A stretch of 64,000 bases of DNA from Paracoccaceae bacterium. GTDB taxonomy: Bacteria > Pseudomonadota > Alphaproteobacteria > Rhodobacterales > Rhodobacteraceae. Position 1 is the stretch's first letter. Each line of letters starts with the position of its first letter. The notes under the pieces are model-generated. The model ran no database searches and was not told where the DNA came from. It worked only from the letters and a program-made list of their open reading frames with translations. The translations under genes were made by a program, and so were the position numbers. The stretch spans positions 1 through 64,000 of the forward strand of contig JAPUEK010000033.1 of NCBI GenBank assembly GCA_027492585.1, in the 5' to 3' direction. Shown here one piece after another: positions 1 to 9,748 of the stretch.

Positions 1-721
1 CCTCGCCCTTGTAGCGCTTCAGATATTCCACGATCTGCCCGGTCTCGCCGCGATCCTCGTTGATCGGGATGCGGATGCGTCCGCAGGGAGAGGTCAGCGC
101 CCGGCTGAACAGCCCGGAATGCTTGCCCTCGATGTCGAAGAAACGGATCTGGCGGAAGTTGAAGAGCTTGCCGTAGAAGTCGAACCAGCGGTCCATGTTG
201 CCCTTGTGGACATTGTGGGTCAGATGGTCGAGGTAGTGGAACCCCACCCCGGCGGGCTTCGGCGCGGCCAGCCAGTCGAAGTCGCCATAGGGGTTCGCCT
301 CGCCATAGTGATCGGTAAAGTAGATCAGCGAGCCGCCGATCCCCACAATCGCCGGCAGGTCGAGCGCTTTGTCCGCCCCCTCATAGGGTTCCGCGCCCTG
401 TGCGACGGCATGGGCAAAGGCCTGCGCCGCATCGACCACGCGCCAGCCCATCGAGGCGGCGCAAGGCCCGTGCTCCTCGGCAAAGCGGCGGGCATGGCTG
501 CCCGGCTCATGGTTCAGGACATAGGTGATGTCGCCCTGCTGCCAGAGCTCGATGTCCCGGCTGCGGTGGCGGGCGGTCAGCGTGTAGCCCATGCGCCGGA
601 AGACCACGCGCAGCTCCTCCGGCTCGGGATGGGCGAATTCCACGAACTCAAAGCCGTCGGTGCCGGCCGGATTGTCTGCCGAGATCACGGATTTCGGTGC
701 GGAATGTGGAAAGGGTCCCAT
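1..721 (-). CDS. hpd: 4-hydroxyphenylpyruvate dioxygenase, 3' end beyond window
   Basis: This encodes the Fe(II) dioxygenase of tyrosine catabolism, which converts 4-hydroxyphenylpyruvate to homogentisate. About 240 N-terminal residues are present of a family length near 360. The reading contains the typical first vicinal-oxygen-chelate domain and then YLDHLTHNV, whose histidine is a metal ligand in the family, followed by FFDIEGKHSGLFSRAL and the start of the C-terminal domain. The start is the ATG at 721, preceded by a strong AGGAGG. The gene is divergent from an Lrp/AsnC regulator 129 bp away, a common arrangement for amino-acid catabolism. It is truncated only by the window edge. Confidence 0.95.
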   Translation of the reverse strand, partial: MGPFPHSAPKSVISADNPAGTDGFEFVEFAHPEPEELRVVFRRMGYTLTARHRSRDIELWQQGDITYVLNHEPGSHARRFAEEHGPCAASMGWRVVDAAQAFAHAVAQGAEPYEGADKALDLPAIVGIGGSLIYFTDHYGEANPYGDFDWLAAPKPAGVGFHYLDHLTHNVHKGNMDRWFDFYGKLFNFRQIRFFDIEGKHSGLFSRALTSPCGRIRIPINEDRGETGQIVEYLKRYKGE

Positions 722-850
722 GGCGGCCTCCTGTTGCGCTATGGTCAGAATATCGCATTTGTGATGCGCTTTTCGCGCAATGACGGGTAGCGAAGCCCCC
801 GGATGCGCGGTACCTTCACGCCATTCCCCCCGATCATGCAGGAATCCCGC

Positions 851-1306
851 ATGCTGGACCCGACCGATTCCCGGCTTCTGGCCGAAGTGCAACGCAATGC
901 GATGCTGACCGCGCAGGATCTGGGCGATTGCCTGAACCTGTCGGCAAGCCAGGCCGCCCGCCGCCGTCAGCGGCTGGAACAGGAGGGCTTCATCACCGGC
1001 TATGCCGCGCGTCTTGCGCCGCAGCGGCTGGGGCTGACGGTGCAGGCCTTCGTGCAGGTGCAGATGGCGAGCCACGCGCCCGAGACCGCCCGCGCCTTCG
1101 GCCAGCTGATCGCCACCCTGCCCGAGGTCATCTCCGCCTGGACCCTGACCGGAGAGGCCGATTACCTCCTGCGGGTCTGGTGCGCCGACCTGCCCGCCCT
1201 CAACCGGCTGATCCATGAACGCCTGCTGCCCCATCCCGCCGTGGCGCGGGTGCAGAGCCAGATCGTCATGGACCAGTTCAAGGCGGATGCCCCGCTGCCG
1301 ACCTGA
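851..1306 (+). CDS. Lrp/AsnC family transcriptional regulator
   Basis: This is a 151-residue DNA-binding regulator of the feast/famine family. Residues 1-60 form the winged helix-turn-helix (DSRLLAEVQRNAMLTAQDLG, then LSASQAARRRQRLEQEGFI). The rest is the ligand-binding RAM domain, with the usual TGEADYLLRVWCADL strand. The ATG at 851 is chosen because AGGA lies just upstream and the domain begins here. A longer frame from 803 exists but adds residues unlike the family. Divergence from hpd suggests that it senses an aromatic amino acid and controls hpd; that is inference. Confidence 0.88.
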   Translation: MLDPTDSRLLAEVQRNAMLTAQDLGDCLNLSASQAARRRQRLEQEGFITGYAARLAPQRLGLTVQAFVQVQMASHAPETARAFGQLIATLPEVISAWTLTGEADYLLRVWCADLPALNRLIHERLLPHPAVARVQSQIVMDQFKADAPLPT

Positions 1307-1353
1307 CGCCTGCCGCCCCCTTCCGCCCTGCTGGCCCCTGCTGAAAGACCCCT

Positions 1354-3333
1354 ATGGAAAGCTTCCTCCTCCAGGCTTCTGTCTATCTCGGCGCCGCGGT
1401 GCTGGTGGTGCCGCTGACCGTGCGGCTCGGCCTGGGGTCGGTGCTGGGCTATATCGCGGCGGGCGTGCTGATGGGGCCGATCCTCGGGCTTGCCGGGGCG
1501 GAGACGACGGATCTCCAGCATTTCGCCGAATTCGGCGTGGTGCTGATGCTGTTCCTCATCGGGCTGGAGCTGGAGCCGAAGGCGCTGTGGGAGATGCGCC
1601 ACAAGCTCATCGGGCTCGGCGGGGTGCAGGTCGCGGCGACGACGCTTGTGCTCGCGGCGCTGCTGCTCATGGTCGGGCAGAGCTTCAGCGTCGCCATCGT
1701 CGCGGGGATGCTCGGCTCCCTCTCCTCCACCGCCATCGTGCTTCAGACGCTGACCGAAAAGAACCTGATGCGGACACAGGGCGGGCGGTCGATCTTCTCG
1801 GTCCTGCTGACGCAGGATATCTCGGTGATCCCCATGCTGGCCGTCATCCCGCTGCTGGCCCTGCCTGGGATGGCGGGCTTCGATTCGCTCACATTCGGCA
1901 TCACCAACCCCGAAATCGCCGCCACCCACGAGGCCGGCGCCGCCCAGCCGCTCGTCACGCTTCTCCAACAATTGCCGGGCTGGGGGGAGGCACTCGTCAC
2001 CCTCGCCATCGTCGCGGGGATCGTGCTGGCCGGCCATTACCTCAGCCGGCCGATCTTCCGCTTCGTCCATGCGGCGCGGCTGCCGGAGATGTCCACCTTC
2101 ATCTCGCTGCTGATGGTGATGGGCATCGCCTTTCTGATGATGATCGTCGGCCTGTCGCCGGCGCTCGGCACCTTCGTTGCCGGGGTGGTGCTGGCCAACT
2201 CAGAGTTCCGTCACCAGATCGAGGCCGATCTGAGCCCGTTCAAGGGGCTTCTGCTCGGCCTTTTCTTCATGACGGTCGGGGTCGGGATCAATTTCGACAT
2301 GCTGCTGCGCCAGCCCCTGCTGATCAGCGAGCTGACGCTCGGGTTGATCGTGGTGAAGATCCTCGTGCTCTGGCCGCTGGCGAGCGTGTTCCGCATGAAG
2401 GGGCAGGACCGCTGGCTCTTCTCGCTCGGCCTCGCCCAGGGGGGGGAGTTCGGCTTCCTCCTCGTCTCCTTCGCGCGCAGCGAGGGGGCCTTGCCGCTGG
2501 CCGCCGGGCAGATGGCGCTGCTGGTCGTCAGCCTGTCGATGCTGCTGACCCCGCTGCTTTTCATCGCGCAGGAAAAGCTGTCGGCCCGCTTCGGCCGCGA
2601 GCCGGAGCGCGCGCCTGACGAGATCGACGAGACGGGACAGGTGATCATCGCGGGCATCGGGCGCTTCGGTCAGGTGGTCAACCGGCTGGTGCGCCATTCC
2701 GGGGTGCGGACGGTGGTTCTGGACAGCGACATGTCCACGATCGAGACCATGCGGCGCTTCGGCGTGAAGGGCTTTTTCGGCGACCCGTCCCGCCCGGAGC
2801 TGCTGGAAGCGGCGGGCCTCGCCAAGGCCAGGGTGCTGGTCGTCGCCGTGGACGATCAGGAAAACTGCAACCGGATCGTTGCCTATGCCCGCCGGATGCG
2901 CCCCGACATCCACATCGTCGCCCGCGCCCGCGACCGGGTGCATGTCTATGAGCTTTACAAGGCCGGAGCCGATGACATCGTGCGCGAGACCTTCGACAGC
3001 TCGGTGCGGGCGGGGCGCTATGTGCTGGAAAACATGGGGTTCTCGGAATACGAGGCCTCGAAGCTGTCCAGCACTTACTGGAAGATCGACCGGGCCGCGA
3101 TGCGCGATCTGGCCGAGGTCTGGGTGCCGGGCCAGCCGATCCACCTGAACGAGGCTTACATCGCGCGGGCCAAGCAGCTTGACCGCGATCTGGAATCGGC
3201 GCTCATCGACGAGCTTTACGAGGTGCGCCCGATGCCCAGCTCGGAAGAGCTTGCGGTGGCCGAAGCCGTCGCCGATGTCCTCGCTCAGCCCGCCGAGACG
3301 CCCGCCTCGCCGAAGGTCGCCATGCCGCTGTGA
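1354..3333 (+). CDS. KefB/KefC-type monovalent cation:proton antiporter with RCK domain
   Basis: A 659-residue inner-membrane CPA2 antiporter. Residues 1-410 hold about 12 hydrophobic segments of the Na/H exchanger fold. Around residue 430 a cytoplasmic TrkA-N/RCK nucleotide-binding domain begins, with the Rossmann motif [16 protein letters not shown] and the acidic strand end VVLDSD. This matches the glutathione-gated potassium efflux family (KefB/KefC), which acidifies the cytoplasm under electrophile stress. No KefF/KefG ancillary protein is adjacent, so the ligand is uncertain. The 3' end overlaps the convergent cobT by 49 bp. Confidence 0.9.
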   Translation: MESFLLQASVYLGAAVLVVPLTVRLGLGSVLGYIAAGVLMGPILGLAGAETTDLQHFAEFGVVLMLFLIGLELEPKALWEMRHKLIGLGGVQVAATTLVLAALLLMVGQSFSVAIVAGMLGSLSSTAIVLQTLTEKNLMRTQGGRSIFSVLLTQDISVIPMLAVIPLLALPGMAGFDSLTFGITNPEIAATHEAGAAQPLVTLLQQLPGWGEALVTLAIVAGIVLAGHYLSRPIFRFVHAARLPEMSTFISLLMVMGIAFLMMIVGLSPALGTFVAGVVLANSEFRHQIEADLSPFKGLLLGLFFMTVGVGINFDMLLRQPLLISELTLGLIVVKILVLWPLASVFRMKGQDRWLFSLGLAQGGEFGFLLVSFARSEGALPLAAGQMALLVVSLSMLLTPLLFIAQEKLSARFGREPERAPDEIDETGQVIIAGIGRFGQVVNRLVRHSGVRTVVLDSDMSTIETMRRFGVKGFFGDPSRPELLEAAGLAKARVLVVAVDDQENCNRIVAYARRMRPDIHIVARARDRVHVYELYKAGADDIVRETFDSSVRAGRYVLENMGFSEYEASKLSSTYWKIDRAAMRDLAEVWVPGQPIHLNEAYIARAKQLDRDLESALIDELYEVRPMPSSEELAVAEAVADVLAQPAETPASPKVAMPL

Positions 3334-4313
3334 CAGGCGACCGCCGCCTGCACGATGCCGATGGCGAGGGCTGCGCCCGACCCCTCGCCGAGCCGCAGCC
3401 CGAGCGACAGGAGCGGCTCCTTGCCAAGGGCGGCGAGCAGGCGCGGATGGGCGCCCTCCGCGCTCTGATGGCCGGCAAGCGCGTGGTCGAGCGCGCCGGG
3501 CGCGGTCTTGAGCAGCACCGCAGCCGCCGCGCAGGCGATGAACCCGTCGAGGATCAGCGGAATCCGCAAGACCCGCGCGCGGGCCATGGCCCCCGCCATG
3601 GCCGCGATCTCCCGCCCGCCGAGGCGCGCAAGGATGTCCAGCGGTCCGCTCGCATCGGCGTGACGTGCCAGCCCCGCCTCCACCACCTTCGCCTTGCGAA
3701 GGAGACCCGCATCATCGACCCCGGTGCCGCGCCCGACCCACTCCTGCGCCGCGCCGCCGAAGAGCGCCGCCGCAAGCGCCGCCGCCGTGGTGGTGTTGCC
3801 GATCCCCATTTCACCCAGAACCAGCAGATCGGCGGCGGGGTTCACCGCCTCCCAGCCCACTGTCAGGGCCGCCAGCGTTTCCGCCTCGCTCATCGCCGGG
3901 CCTTGGGTGAAATCCCCGGTCGGCCGGTCGAGATCGAGCGCATGGACCGCCATTTCCGCGCCGAAGCAGCGGGAAAGCTGGTTGATCGCCGCACCGCCCG
4001 CCTTGAAATTCGCCACCATCTGCACCGTGACCTCCGCCGGGAAGGCCGAGACCCCCTGTGCGGTGATGCCGTGATTGCCTGCAAAGACAAGGACTTGCGG
4101 CTTGGTGATGCCGGGGCGCGGATTGCCCTGCCAGCCCGCCACCCAGATCGCCAGATCCTCCAGCCGGCCAAGGGCGCCCGGCGGTTTGGTCAACTGGCCG
4201 TTGCGGGCCACGGCCCCTTCGATGGCGGCAAGATCCGGGCCGGGCGCGGCGGCCAGAAGGGCGGTGAAACCGGCGAAGCTCTCGAAAGGGGCGGGCATGA
4301 AAGGCGGGGGCAT
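3285..4313 (-). CDS. cobT: nicotinate-nucleotide--dimethylbenzimidazole phosphoribosyltransferase
   Basis: 342 residues, the usual CobT length. It makes alpha-ribazole phosphate from dimethylbenzimidazole and nicotinate mononucleotide, feeding nucleotide-loop assembly of cobalamin. Seen motifs include [15 protein letters not shown] near residue 50, [17 protein letters not shown] near 90, [13 protein letters not shown] near 170 and the C-terminal [11 protein letters not shown], whose glutamate is the family catalytic base. The first ATG at 4313 has GGAAAG upstream; a second ATG five codons in is possible. The gene is divergent from cobS across an 80-bp gap, so the two alpha-ribazole steps share a control region. 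Confidence 0.95.
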   Translation of the reverse strand: MPPPFMPAPFESFAGFTALLAAAPGPDLAAIEGAVARNGQLTKPPGALGRLEDLAIWVAGWQGNPRPGITKPQVLVFAGNHGITAQGVSAFPAEVTVQMVANFKAGGAAINQLSRCFGAEMAVHALDLDRPTGDFTQGPAMSEAETLAALTVGWEAVNPAADLLVLGEMGIGNTTTAAALAAALFGGAAQEWVGRGTGVDDAGLLRKAKVVEAGLARHADASGPLDILARLGGREIAAMAGAMARARVLRIPLILDGFIACAAAAVLLKTAPGALDHALAGHQSAEGAHPRLLAALGKEPLLSLGLRLGEGSGAALAIGIVQAAVACHSGMATFGEAGVSAG

Positions 4314-4392
4314 GGCAGCTTTCCGTTGAAATCATCCGAGGCTCTGGCTAGCGAAGGGGGAAAGCTTTGACCAGTCCGGAAAGGACCCCCCG

Positions 4393-5142
4393 ATGCGGAA
4401 GCGCGACATGGCCGAGCGGCTGATCCCGGACCTGCTGTCAGGCTTCGCGCTCCTGACCCGCCTGCCCCTGCCAGCGGCCGCCCATGGGGCGCCTCGCGCC
4501 GATGCGGCATGGGGCTGGCCGGTGGTGGGCTTTGCGGTGGCGCTTGTCGCGGTGCTGGTGGCGGCAGGGGCGCAGGCGGCGGGGGCGACACCCGGCGTTT
4601 GCGCGGTGCTGGCGCTGATGGTCGCGGCCACGCTGACCGGGGGGCTGCATGAGGATGGTCTCGCCGATTGCGCCGACGGCTTCTTCGGCGGGCGCGACAA
4701 GGCGCGGCGGCTGGAGATCATGAAGGACAGTTCCATCGGCAGCTACGGCGCGCTCGCGCTCGGGCTGGTGGTGCTGCTGCGGTGGACCGCGCTCGTCCCG
4801 CTGATCGCCGGGGGGCATTGGGGGGCAGTTCTGGCGGCAGGCTCGCTCAGCCGCGTGCCGATGGCGGCGCTGATGGCCGGGATGGGCAATGCACGCGGGG
4901 GTGGGCTGTCTGCCGCGGTGGGGCGGCCCTCGGTCGAGGCGGCGACGGGGGCGGCGGCGCTTGGCCTCGTTCTGGCGATCCTCTCGGCGGGCTGGGTCGC
5001 CCTGCCGATGGCCTGTGCCGTGGCGGCGGTGACGCTGGCGGTCGGGGCCGTGGCGCAGGCGAAGATCGGCGGGCAGACGGGCGATGTGCTGGGCGCCTCC
5101 CAGCAGCTTGCGGTGGCGGCGGCTCTGGCCGTGGCGAGCTGA
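4393..5142 (+). CDS. cobS: adenosylcobinamide-GDP ribazoletransferase (cobalamin synthase)
   Basis: A 249-residue multi-pass inner-membrane enzyme that joins adenosylcobinamide-GDP to alpha-ribazole (phosphate), the last committed step of cobalamin assembly. The diagnostic acidic motif LHEDGLADCADGFFGG lies near residue 85, followed by KARRLEIMKDSSIGSYGAL. The rest is Ala/Leu/Val-rich transmembrane helix. The ATG at 4393 has AAGGA at suitable spacing. It works directly with the product of divergent cobT. No B12 riboswitch signature was seen in the 80-bp gap. Confidence 0.95.
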   Translation: MRKRDMAERLIPDLLSGFALLTRLPLPAAAHGAPRADAAWGWPVVGFAVALVAVLVAAGAQAAGATPGVCAVLALMVAATLTGGLHEDGLADCADGFFGGRDKARRLEIMKDSSIGSYGALALGLVVLLRWTALVPLIAGGHWGAVLAAGSLSRVPMAALMAGMGNARGGGLSAAVGRPSVEAATGAAALGLVLAILSAGWVALPMACAVAAVTLAVGAVAQAKIGGQTGDVLGASQQLAVAAALAVAS

Positions 5143-5156
5143 GGCCCGACATGAGA

Positions 5157-5180
5157 AACGGCGGCCAAAGGGCCGCCGTT
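5157..5180. terminator. bidirectional hairpin between cobS and carD
   Basis: A 10-bp perfect stem, AACGGCGGCC with GGCCGCCGTT, and a 4-nt loop lie between the convergent ends of cobS and carD. The flanking tails are only weakly T-rich, so intrinsic termination is likely but not certain. Confidence 0.7.
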
Positions 5181-5202
5181 CCGGAAGAATTCCGCCAAAG
5201 CC

Positions 5203-5712
5203 TCAGGCGGCGCGCGACATCAGCACATCATCGACCTTGCGCTGCGCCCCGGCCTCATCGACGCCGGAAACCGCCGCGACTTCGCGGGTCAGACGTTCCA
5301 GCGCGGCCTCATAGAGCTGCCGCTCGGAATAGCTCTGCTCACGCTGATCGTCGTTGCGGTGCAGGTCGCGCACGACCTCCGCAATCGCCATCAGATCGCC
5401 GGAGTTGATCTTCTGCTCATACTCCTGCGCGCGGCGCGACCACATCGCCCGCTTGACCTTGGCCTTGCCCTTCAGCGTGTCGAGCGCCCGCGACACCACA
5501 TCCGGCGACGACAGGGACCGCATCCCGATATCGGTCGCCTTGTGGGTCGGCACCCGCAGCGTCATCTTGTCCTTTTCGAAGGAGATGACGAACAATTCCA
5601 GATGGATGCCCGCGATCTCCTGCTCCTCGATGGACATGATCTTGCCCACGCCGTGCGCGGGATACACCACGAACTCGTTCGGGCGGAACTCAGGCTTCTT
5701 GCTTTTGGTCAT
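5203..5712 (-). CDS. carD: CarD/CdnL family RNA polymerase-binding transcription factor
   Basis: 169 residues. The N-terminal CarD/TRCF RNAP-interaction domain (about residues 8-65) starts FRPNEFVVYPAHGVGKI, followed by a helical C-terminal part with VKRAMWSRRAQEYEQKI. The family binds the RNA polymerase beta subunit and stabilises open complexes at rRNA and housekeeping promoters. It lies downstream of fdxA on the same strand, but the 325-bp gap with its own AT-rich segment suggests an independent promoter. Confidence 0.93.
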   Translation of the reverse strand: MTKSKKPEFRPNEFVVYPAHGVGKIMSIEEQEIAGIHLELFVISFEKDKMTLRVPTHKATDIGMRSLSSPDVVSRALDTLKGKAKVKRAMWSRRAQEYEQKINSGDLMAIAEVVRDLHRNDDQREQSYSERQLYEAALERLTREVAAVSGVDEAGAQRKVDDVLMSRAA

Positions 5713-6037
5713 TCAGTCGCTTCCTCGGCAGGAGACCCGATCAGACCAAACCACAGAGACCGGAGGGCAAACCTCCGGGCCTCAAAGGGTTGTGGCGACA
5801 AAGAATAGGAGCCGGGCGAGCAGTCCCGGATCGTTCTACGGGCATCCGTGTTTGTTTGTATGCATTGTGTAACACAAAAATGGCATGATTCCAACTGCCG
5901 CCGCCAAGCATTTCTTTGCCGCAGCCCGTTGGAATGGCTCAGCTTTCCGCAATGTCACCAAAGCGAGAACGCAGCGTTACCGAATCAGGCCGCCTTGCTG
6001 TCGCAAAAAGCCGCTTGCGCGACCGGCGGCTTCCGCC
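5713..6037. promoter_or_regulatory. carD upstream region with AT-rich island and perfect 13-bp palindrome
   Basis: No gene is seen in these 325 bases. Around 5845-5885 the composition becomes strikingly AT-rich for this genome and contains a perfect odd palindrome TTGTGTAACACAA at 5865-5877. On the carD strand this sits about 150 bp before the start codon, a plausible operator or promoter element; its regulator is unknown. A weaker inverted repeat near 5990-6035 may terminate fdxA transcription. Confidence 0.45.
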
Positions 6038-6376
6038 TCAACCGCCCTCGCCCGGCGCCGGGACGAAATACTTCTCCAGCTTGTTCTTCTCGCCGTCGCG
6101 CTCCTCATAGCCCGGCAGCGGATCGCGCTTGGTGGTGATCACCGGCCAGAGCAGCGCATATTTGCGGTTGAACGTGACCCAGGCCTCCATATCCGGCTCG
6201 GTATCGGGGCGGATCGCATCGGCCGGGCATTCCGGTTCGCAGACGCCGCAGTCGATACATTCATCCGGATGGATGACCAGCGTGTTCTCGCCCTCGTAGA
6301 AGCAATCGACCGGGCAAACCTCCACGCAGTCGGTGTATTTGCAGGCGATGCAGTTGTCGGTGACAACATAGGTCAT
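6038..6376 (-). CDS. fdxA: 7Fe ferredoxin (3Fe-4S/4Fe-4S), FdxA type
   Basis: A 112-residue cytoplasmic electron carrier. The cysteine pattern near residues 9-24 ([18 protein letters not shown]) and the second set [12 protein letters not shown] near residues 40-51 are those of the Azotobacter FdI-like 7Fe ferredoxins, which carry one 3Fe-4S and one 4Fe-4S cluster. The long C-terminal extension after the clusters is also typical. It lies downstream of the S4 protein on the same strand with a 63-bp gap, in an order often seen in Rhodobacteraceae. The partner reductase is not visible here. Confidence 0.95.
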   Translation of the reverse strand: MTYVVTDNCIACKYTDCVEVCPVDCFYEGENTLVIHPDECIDCGVCEPECPADAIRPDTEPDMEAWVTFNRKYALLWPVITTKRDPLPGYEERDGEKNKLEKYFVPAPGEGG

Positions 6377-6439
6377 GGCGGGCCTCGTTTCGTTCCCCGT
6401 GGCGTTCGGCGCGCCGCATCCCTAGCGAAGCCGCGCGGA

Positions 6440-6769
6440 TCATTCAAGCGGTGACGCCGCCGCATCCGAGCCGGGCAGGTCGAGATCGGTGTAAAGCAGC
6501 TGCGCCTCTTCTGCCGGGCCGCGCCTTGTGCCGATCTCCAGCACACGGACGACACGGATGCGCGCCCCTTGGGCAAAGGTCAGCACATCGCCGGCCCCGA
6601 CCCCATGCCCCGGTTTCTGGCACCGCTGGCCGTTGATCCGCAGATGGCCGTCCTCGACCACCTCGGCGGCAAGGTCGCGGGTCTTGAAGAACCGCGCCTG
6701 CCACAGCCATTTGTCCAGCCGCAATTTCGGCTGGGCGGCGGGATTTGCCTTTCCTCCGGGACCGGCCAT
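6440..6769 (-). CDS. S4-domain RNA-binding protein (Hsp15-like)
   Basis: 109 residues. The S4 fold occupies residues 15-75, beginning LRLDKWLWQARFFKTR and continuing with the loop RINGQRCQKPGHGVGAGD. Hsp15 of E. coli binds stalled 50S subunits carrying nascent tRNA and aids ribosome recycling. The acidic C-terminal tail differs from the basic tail of E. coli Hsp15. The start codon directly follows the stop of the upstream helicase gene (TGA then ATG with no gap), so the two RNA-related proteins are translationally coupled. Confidence 0.88.
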   Translation of the reverse strand: MAGPGGKANPAAQPKLRLDKWLWQARFFKTRDLAAEVVEDGHLRINGQRCQKPGHGVGAGDVLTFAQGARIRVVRVLEIGTRRGPAEEAQLLYTDLDLPGSDAAASPLE

Positions 6770-9721
6770 TCAGACCTTGGTCTTGAAGGCCGCCAGAGCC
6801 GCGGCAAAGGGGTTGTCCGGGTCGATGGGCTTTTCGGCGCGCGGCGGGCGGGCCTCGAAGCTCTTGCCGCCCTTCTGGTCGCGGTCGCGGTTGGGCTTGC
6901 CGTGCTTGCCCTCCCCCGGCTTGCCGTCGCGGCGACGGTCCTCGCGCTTTTCGCCTTCGGGACGGGGGCCACGGCTTTCCCCCTCGGGACGGGGCGCGCG
7001 CTTTTCGCCCTCAGGCCTGGGGCCGCGTTTCTCACCCTCGGGACGCGGGCCGCGATCGGGGCGAGGGCCACGGTCGCCGCGCGGCTCGCGCGCGGCATTG
7101 GGCGCGTCGCCCTCCTTGCGGGGGGCGCGTTCGGGGCGCGGGCCACGCTCGGGCCGCTGGAAGCGCGGCTTCGGCGCCCAGGTGAAGGTGTAGAAGACCT
7201 CCATCTCGGGCGCGGCGCCCTCGGCTTCCGGCTCCGGCTGGACGAAGGCCGATTCCCCTTCCGGGATCGGCTGCACCGGCGCTTCGGGATCGACGGCGAC
7301 CGGGACGGGAACCGGCGCGGCCTTGACCTTCGCCCGTTCCCCCTTCTCGGCCTTGTAGCCGAGCCCGCCCATCAGATCGCTGAACTGCTCCAGCGTCATG
7401 CCGGTGATGGAAAGCATGTCCGGAATGGCCTCGAAGCCCGCGCGGCTGTCCTTGGTCCGCAGGATGTCGGCCAGCCGTTCCAGCATGTCGATGCGGATGG
7501 CGCGGGTGCCGGCCGGGTGATACCCCGCCAGAGTGTAGTGCATTTTCGGAACATCGGGGATGTTCGGAATGGTCACGAGGCCCGGCGGCGGGCTTTCGGG
7601 GAATTCGTCGAGCCCGTTCATCAGCGACCACAGCACCAGCCGCAGCCGGGTCGGCGCAGGCTTCAGCAGGAGCGGCAGGAAGACCGTATACTGGCCGAAA
7701 CGCACGCCGTGCTTCCGCAGGGCCGAACGCGCCTCCTGATCCAGTTCCTTGACCTCGGCCGCCACCGCCTCACGCGGGAGGACGCCCAGACCCTCGACCA
7801 GACGGTAGGCGAAGCCGCGGGCCAGACCCGTCAGCCCCTCGTCGCGGCTCATGGCGGCCAGCGGCTCGAAAAGCGCCGCCACCCGGCGGTCGATGAAATG
7901 CTGGAGGCGGCGGCGGACCTTCTCGGCCACCTCCTCCCCCGCTTCCTCATCGACGAAAGCCTCGACCTGCGGACGCAGCGCCTCGGCGCCCTTCACGAGC
8001 TTGCCGACCGCCATCGTCCCCCACATGAGCCCACCCTGCTCGGTGAAATCGAGCTCGGTGTCGGGGGCGTTATAGAAACGGTCCCCGCGCAGATGGAACT
8101 CCGGGCGCAGCGCCTGAATGGCCGCCTGCCGCAGAAGACGCCCTTCCTCCGGCGATCCGCTGGCATCCTGCCGGAAGCGGAACCCTTCCAGACGGCCGAC
8201 GAATTCGCCGCTGACCGTCACTTCGCCCTTGTCATTCACCTCGGCCACGAGGGTCTCCTTCTGCTTCAACCGCCGCAGCAGAACGCTGGTGCGCCGATCA
8301 ACAAATCTCTGGGTCAGCGCCGCGTGCAGCGCATCCGACAGGCGGTCTTCTACAGCGCGCGTCTCGGCGCGCCAATGGCTTTCGTCATCCACCCAGCCTT
8401 TGCGTTGCGCCACATAGGTCCAGGTGCGGATATAGGCCAAGCGTTTGGAGAGCGTGTCAATGTCGCCGCCGGTCTTGTCGATCCGTTCCACGGCTTTTGC
8501 CAGCCAGTCGGCGGGAATGCGCGTCTGCGACAGGCCCCGCCCGGTGAGAAAGTCGAAAACCCGCGCAAGCAGCGTCGCATGTTCCGCCTCGGAGGCGGAA
8601 CGGAAATCCGGCACCCGGCACACGTCCCACAAAAGCCGCACCCGCTGCGGGCCGGTCAGCTTGTCCTGCACCTCGGGCATGGCGGCAAGGGCCTTCAGCG
8701 CCACCACGTCATCGGCATCGCGCGCCCGGCTGAGCCAGGGGTCGTGGGTCGGCGCCTCCAGCGAGCGGATCAGCCGCTCCACCGAGCCGAATTCGAGCGC
8801 CTCGTTGCGCCATGTCAACTTCTTCACCGGGGCGAAACGGTGGTTCTCGATGGCTTCGACCACATCCTCGTCAAAGGGCCGCGCCTCGCCGGTGACGCCG
8901 AAGGAGCCGGGTTCGGTATGCCGCCCCGCCCGTCCGGCGATCTGCGCCAGCTCATGCGGGTAAAGCGCCCGCATCCGCCGCCCGTCGAACTTCGAGGTGG
9001 AGGCGAAGGCCACACGCTTGATGTCGAGGTTCAGCCCCATGCCGATGGCATCGGTGGCGACAAGGAAATCCACATCGCCATTCTGGTAAAGCGCCACCTG
9101 CGCGTTGCGCGTGCGCGGGCTGAGCGCGCCCATCACCACCGCGCATCCGCCCCGCTGGCGGCGGATCAGCTCGGCGATGGCATAGACGTTATCGACCGAG
9201 AACCCGACGATGGCAGACCGTGCCGGCATCCGGCTCAGCTTCTTCGGCCCGGCGTAGGACAGGGTGGAGAATCTGTCGCGCTTGTAGAACTGCACCCCCG
9301 GCACCAGCGCCGCAATCGCCGGACGCATGGTGTCGGAGCCGAGGAACATCGTCTCCAGCAACCCGCGCGCGCGCAGCAGACGGTCGGTGAAGACATGGCC
9401 GCGCTCGGGGTCCGCGCACAGCTGGATCTCGTCCACCGCGATGAAATCGGCGCCGATCTCCATCGGCATGGCCTCGACCGTGCAGACCCAGTACTGCGCC
9501 CGGTCCGGAACGATCCGCTCCTCGCCCGTGACAAGCGCCACGACCGAGGGACCGCGCTGCGCCACGATCCGGTCATAGACCTCGCGGGCCAGCAGCCGCA
9601 GCGGCAGGCCGATGACCCCGGTGCGATGGGTCAGCATCCGCTCGATGGCGTGATGGGTCTTGCCGGTATTGGTCGGCCCGAGGACCGCCGTGACCCTGCC
9701 CTTGCCGGGGGTCGCGTCCAT
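6770..9721 (-). CDS. SUV3-like DExH-box RNA helicase with repetitive charged tail
   Basis: 983 residues. The N-terminal helicase core has Walker A VLGPTNTGKTHHA (residues 13-25) and the Walker B-like VDEIQLCADPERGHVF near residue 95. Domain 2 has ATDAIGMGLNLDI and QIAGRAGRH near residues 225-265. This is the pattern of the SUV3/mitochondrial degradosome helicases found in alphaproteobacteria. The last about 150 residues are low-complexity Arg/Pro/Gly/Glu with several tandem copies of a nine-residue RGPRPEGEK-like unit, probably disordered and RNA-binding. It is translationally coupled to the S4 gene, which points to RNA turnover or ribosome maintenance. Confidence 0.88.
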   Translation of the reverse strand: MDATPGKGRVTAVLGPTNTGKTHHAIERMLTHRTGVIGLPLRLLAREVYDRIVAQRGPSVVALVTGEERIVPDRAQYWVCTVEAMPMEIGADFIAVDEIQLCADPERGHVFTDRLLRARGLLETMFLGSDTMRPAIAALVPGVQFYKRDRFSTLSYAGPKKLSRMPARSAIVGFSVDNVYAIAELIRRQRGGCAVVMGALSPRTRNAQVALYQNGDVDFLVATDAIGMGLNLDIKRVAFASTSKFDGRRMRALYPHELAQIAGRAGRHTEPGSFGVTGEARPFDEDVVEAIENHRFAPVKKLTWRNEALEFGSVERLIRSLEAPTHDPWLSRARDADDVVALKALAAMPEVQDKLTGPQRVRLLWDVCRVPDFRSASEAEHATLLARVFDFLTGRGLSQTRIPADWLAKAVERIDKTGGDIDTLSKRLAYIRTWTYVAQRKGWVDDESHWRAETRAVEDRLSDALHAALTQRFVDRRTSVLLRRLKQKETLVAEVNDKGEVTVSGEFVGRLEGFRFRQDASGSPEEGRLLRQAAIQALRPEFHLRGDRFYNAPDTELDFTEQGGLMWGTMAVGKLVKGAEALRPQVEAFVDEEAGEEVAEKVRRRLQHFIDRRVAALFEPLAAMSRDEGLTGLARGFAYRLVEGLGVLPREAVAAEVKELDQEARSALRKHGVRFGQYTVFLPLLLKPAPTRLRLVLWSLMNGLDEFPESPPPGLVTIPNIPDVPKMHYTLAGYHPAGTRAIRIDMLERLADILRTKDSRAGFEAIPDMLSITGMTLEQFSDLMGGLGYKAEKGERAKVKAAPVPVPVAVDPEAPVQPIPEGESAFVQPEPEAEGAAPEMEVFYTFTWAPKPRFQRPERGPRPERAPRKEGDAPNAAREPRGDRGPRPDRGPRPEGEKRGPRPEGEKRAPRPEGESRGPRPEGEKREDRRRDGKPGEGKHGKPNRDRDQKGGKSFEARPPRAEKPIDPDNPFAAALAAFKTKV

Positions 9722-9748
9722 GTTCCTGCCCCGTGCTTGCCGTGCCGC

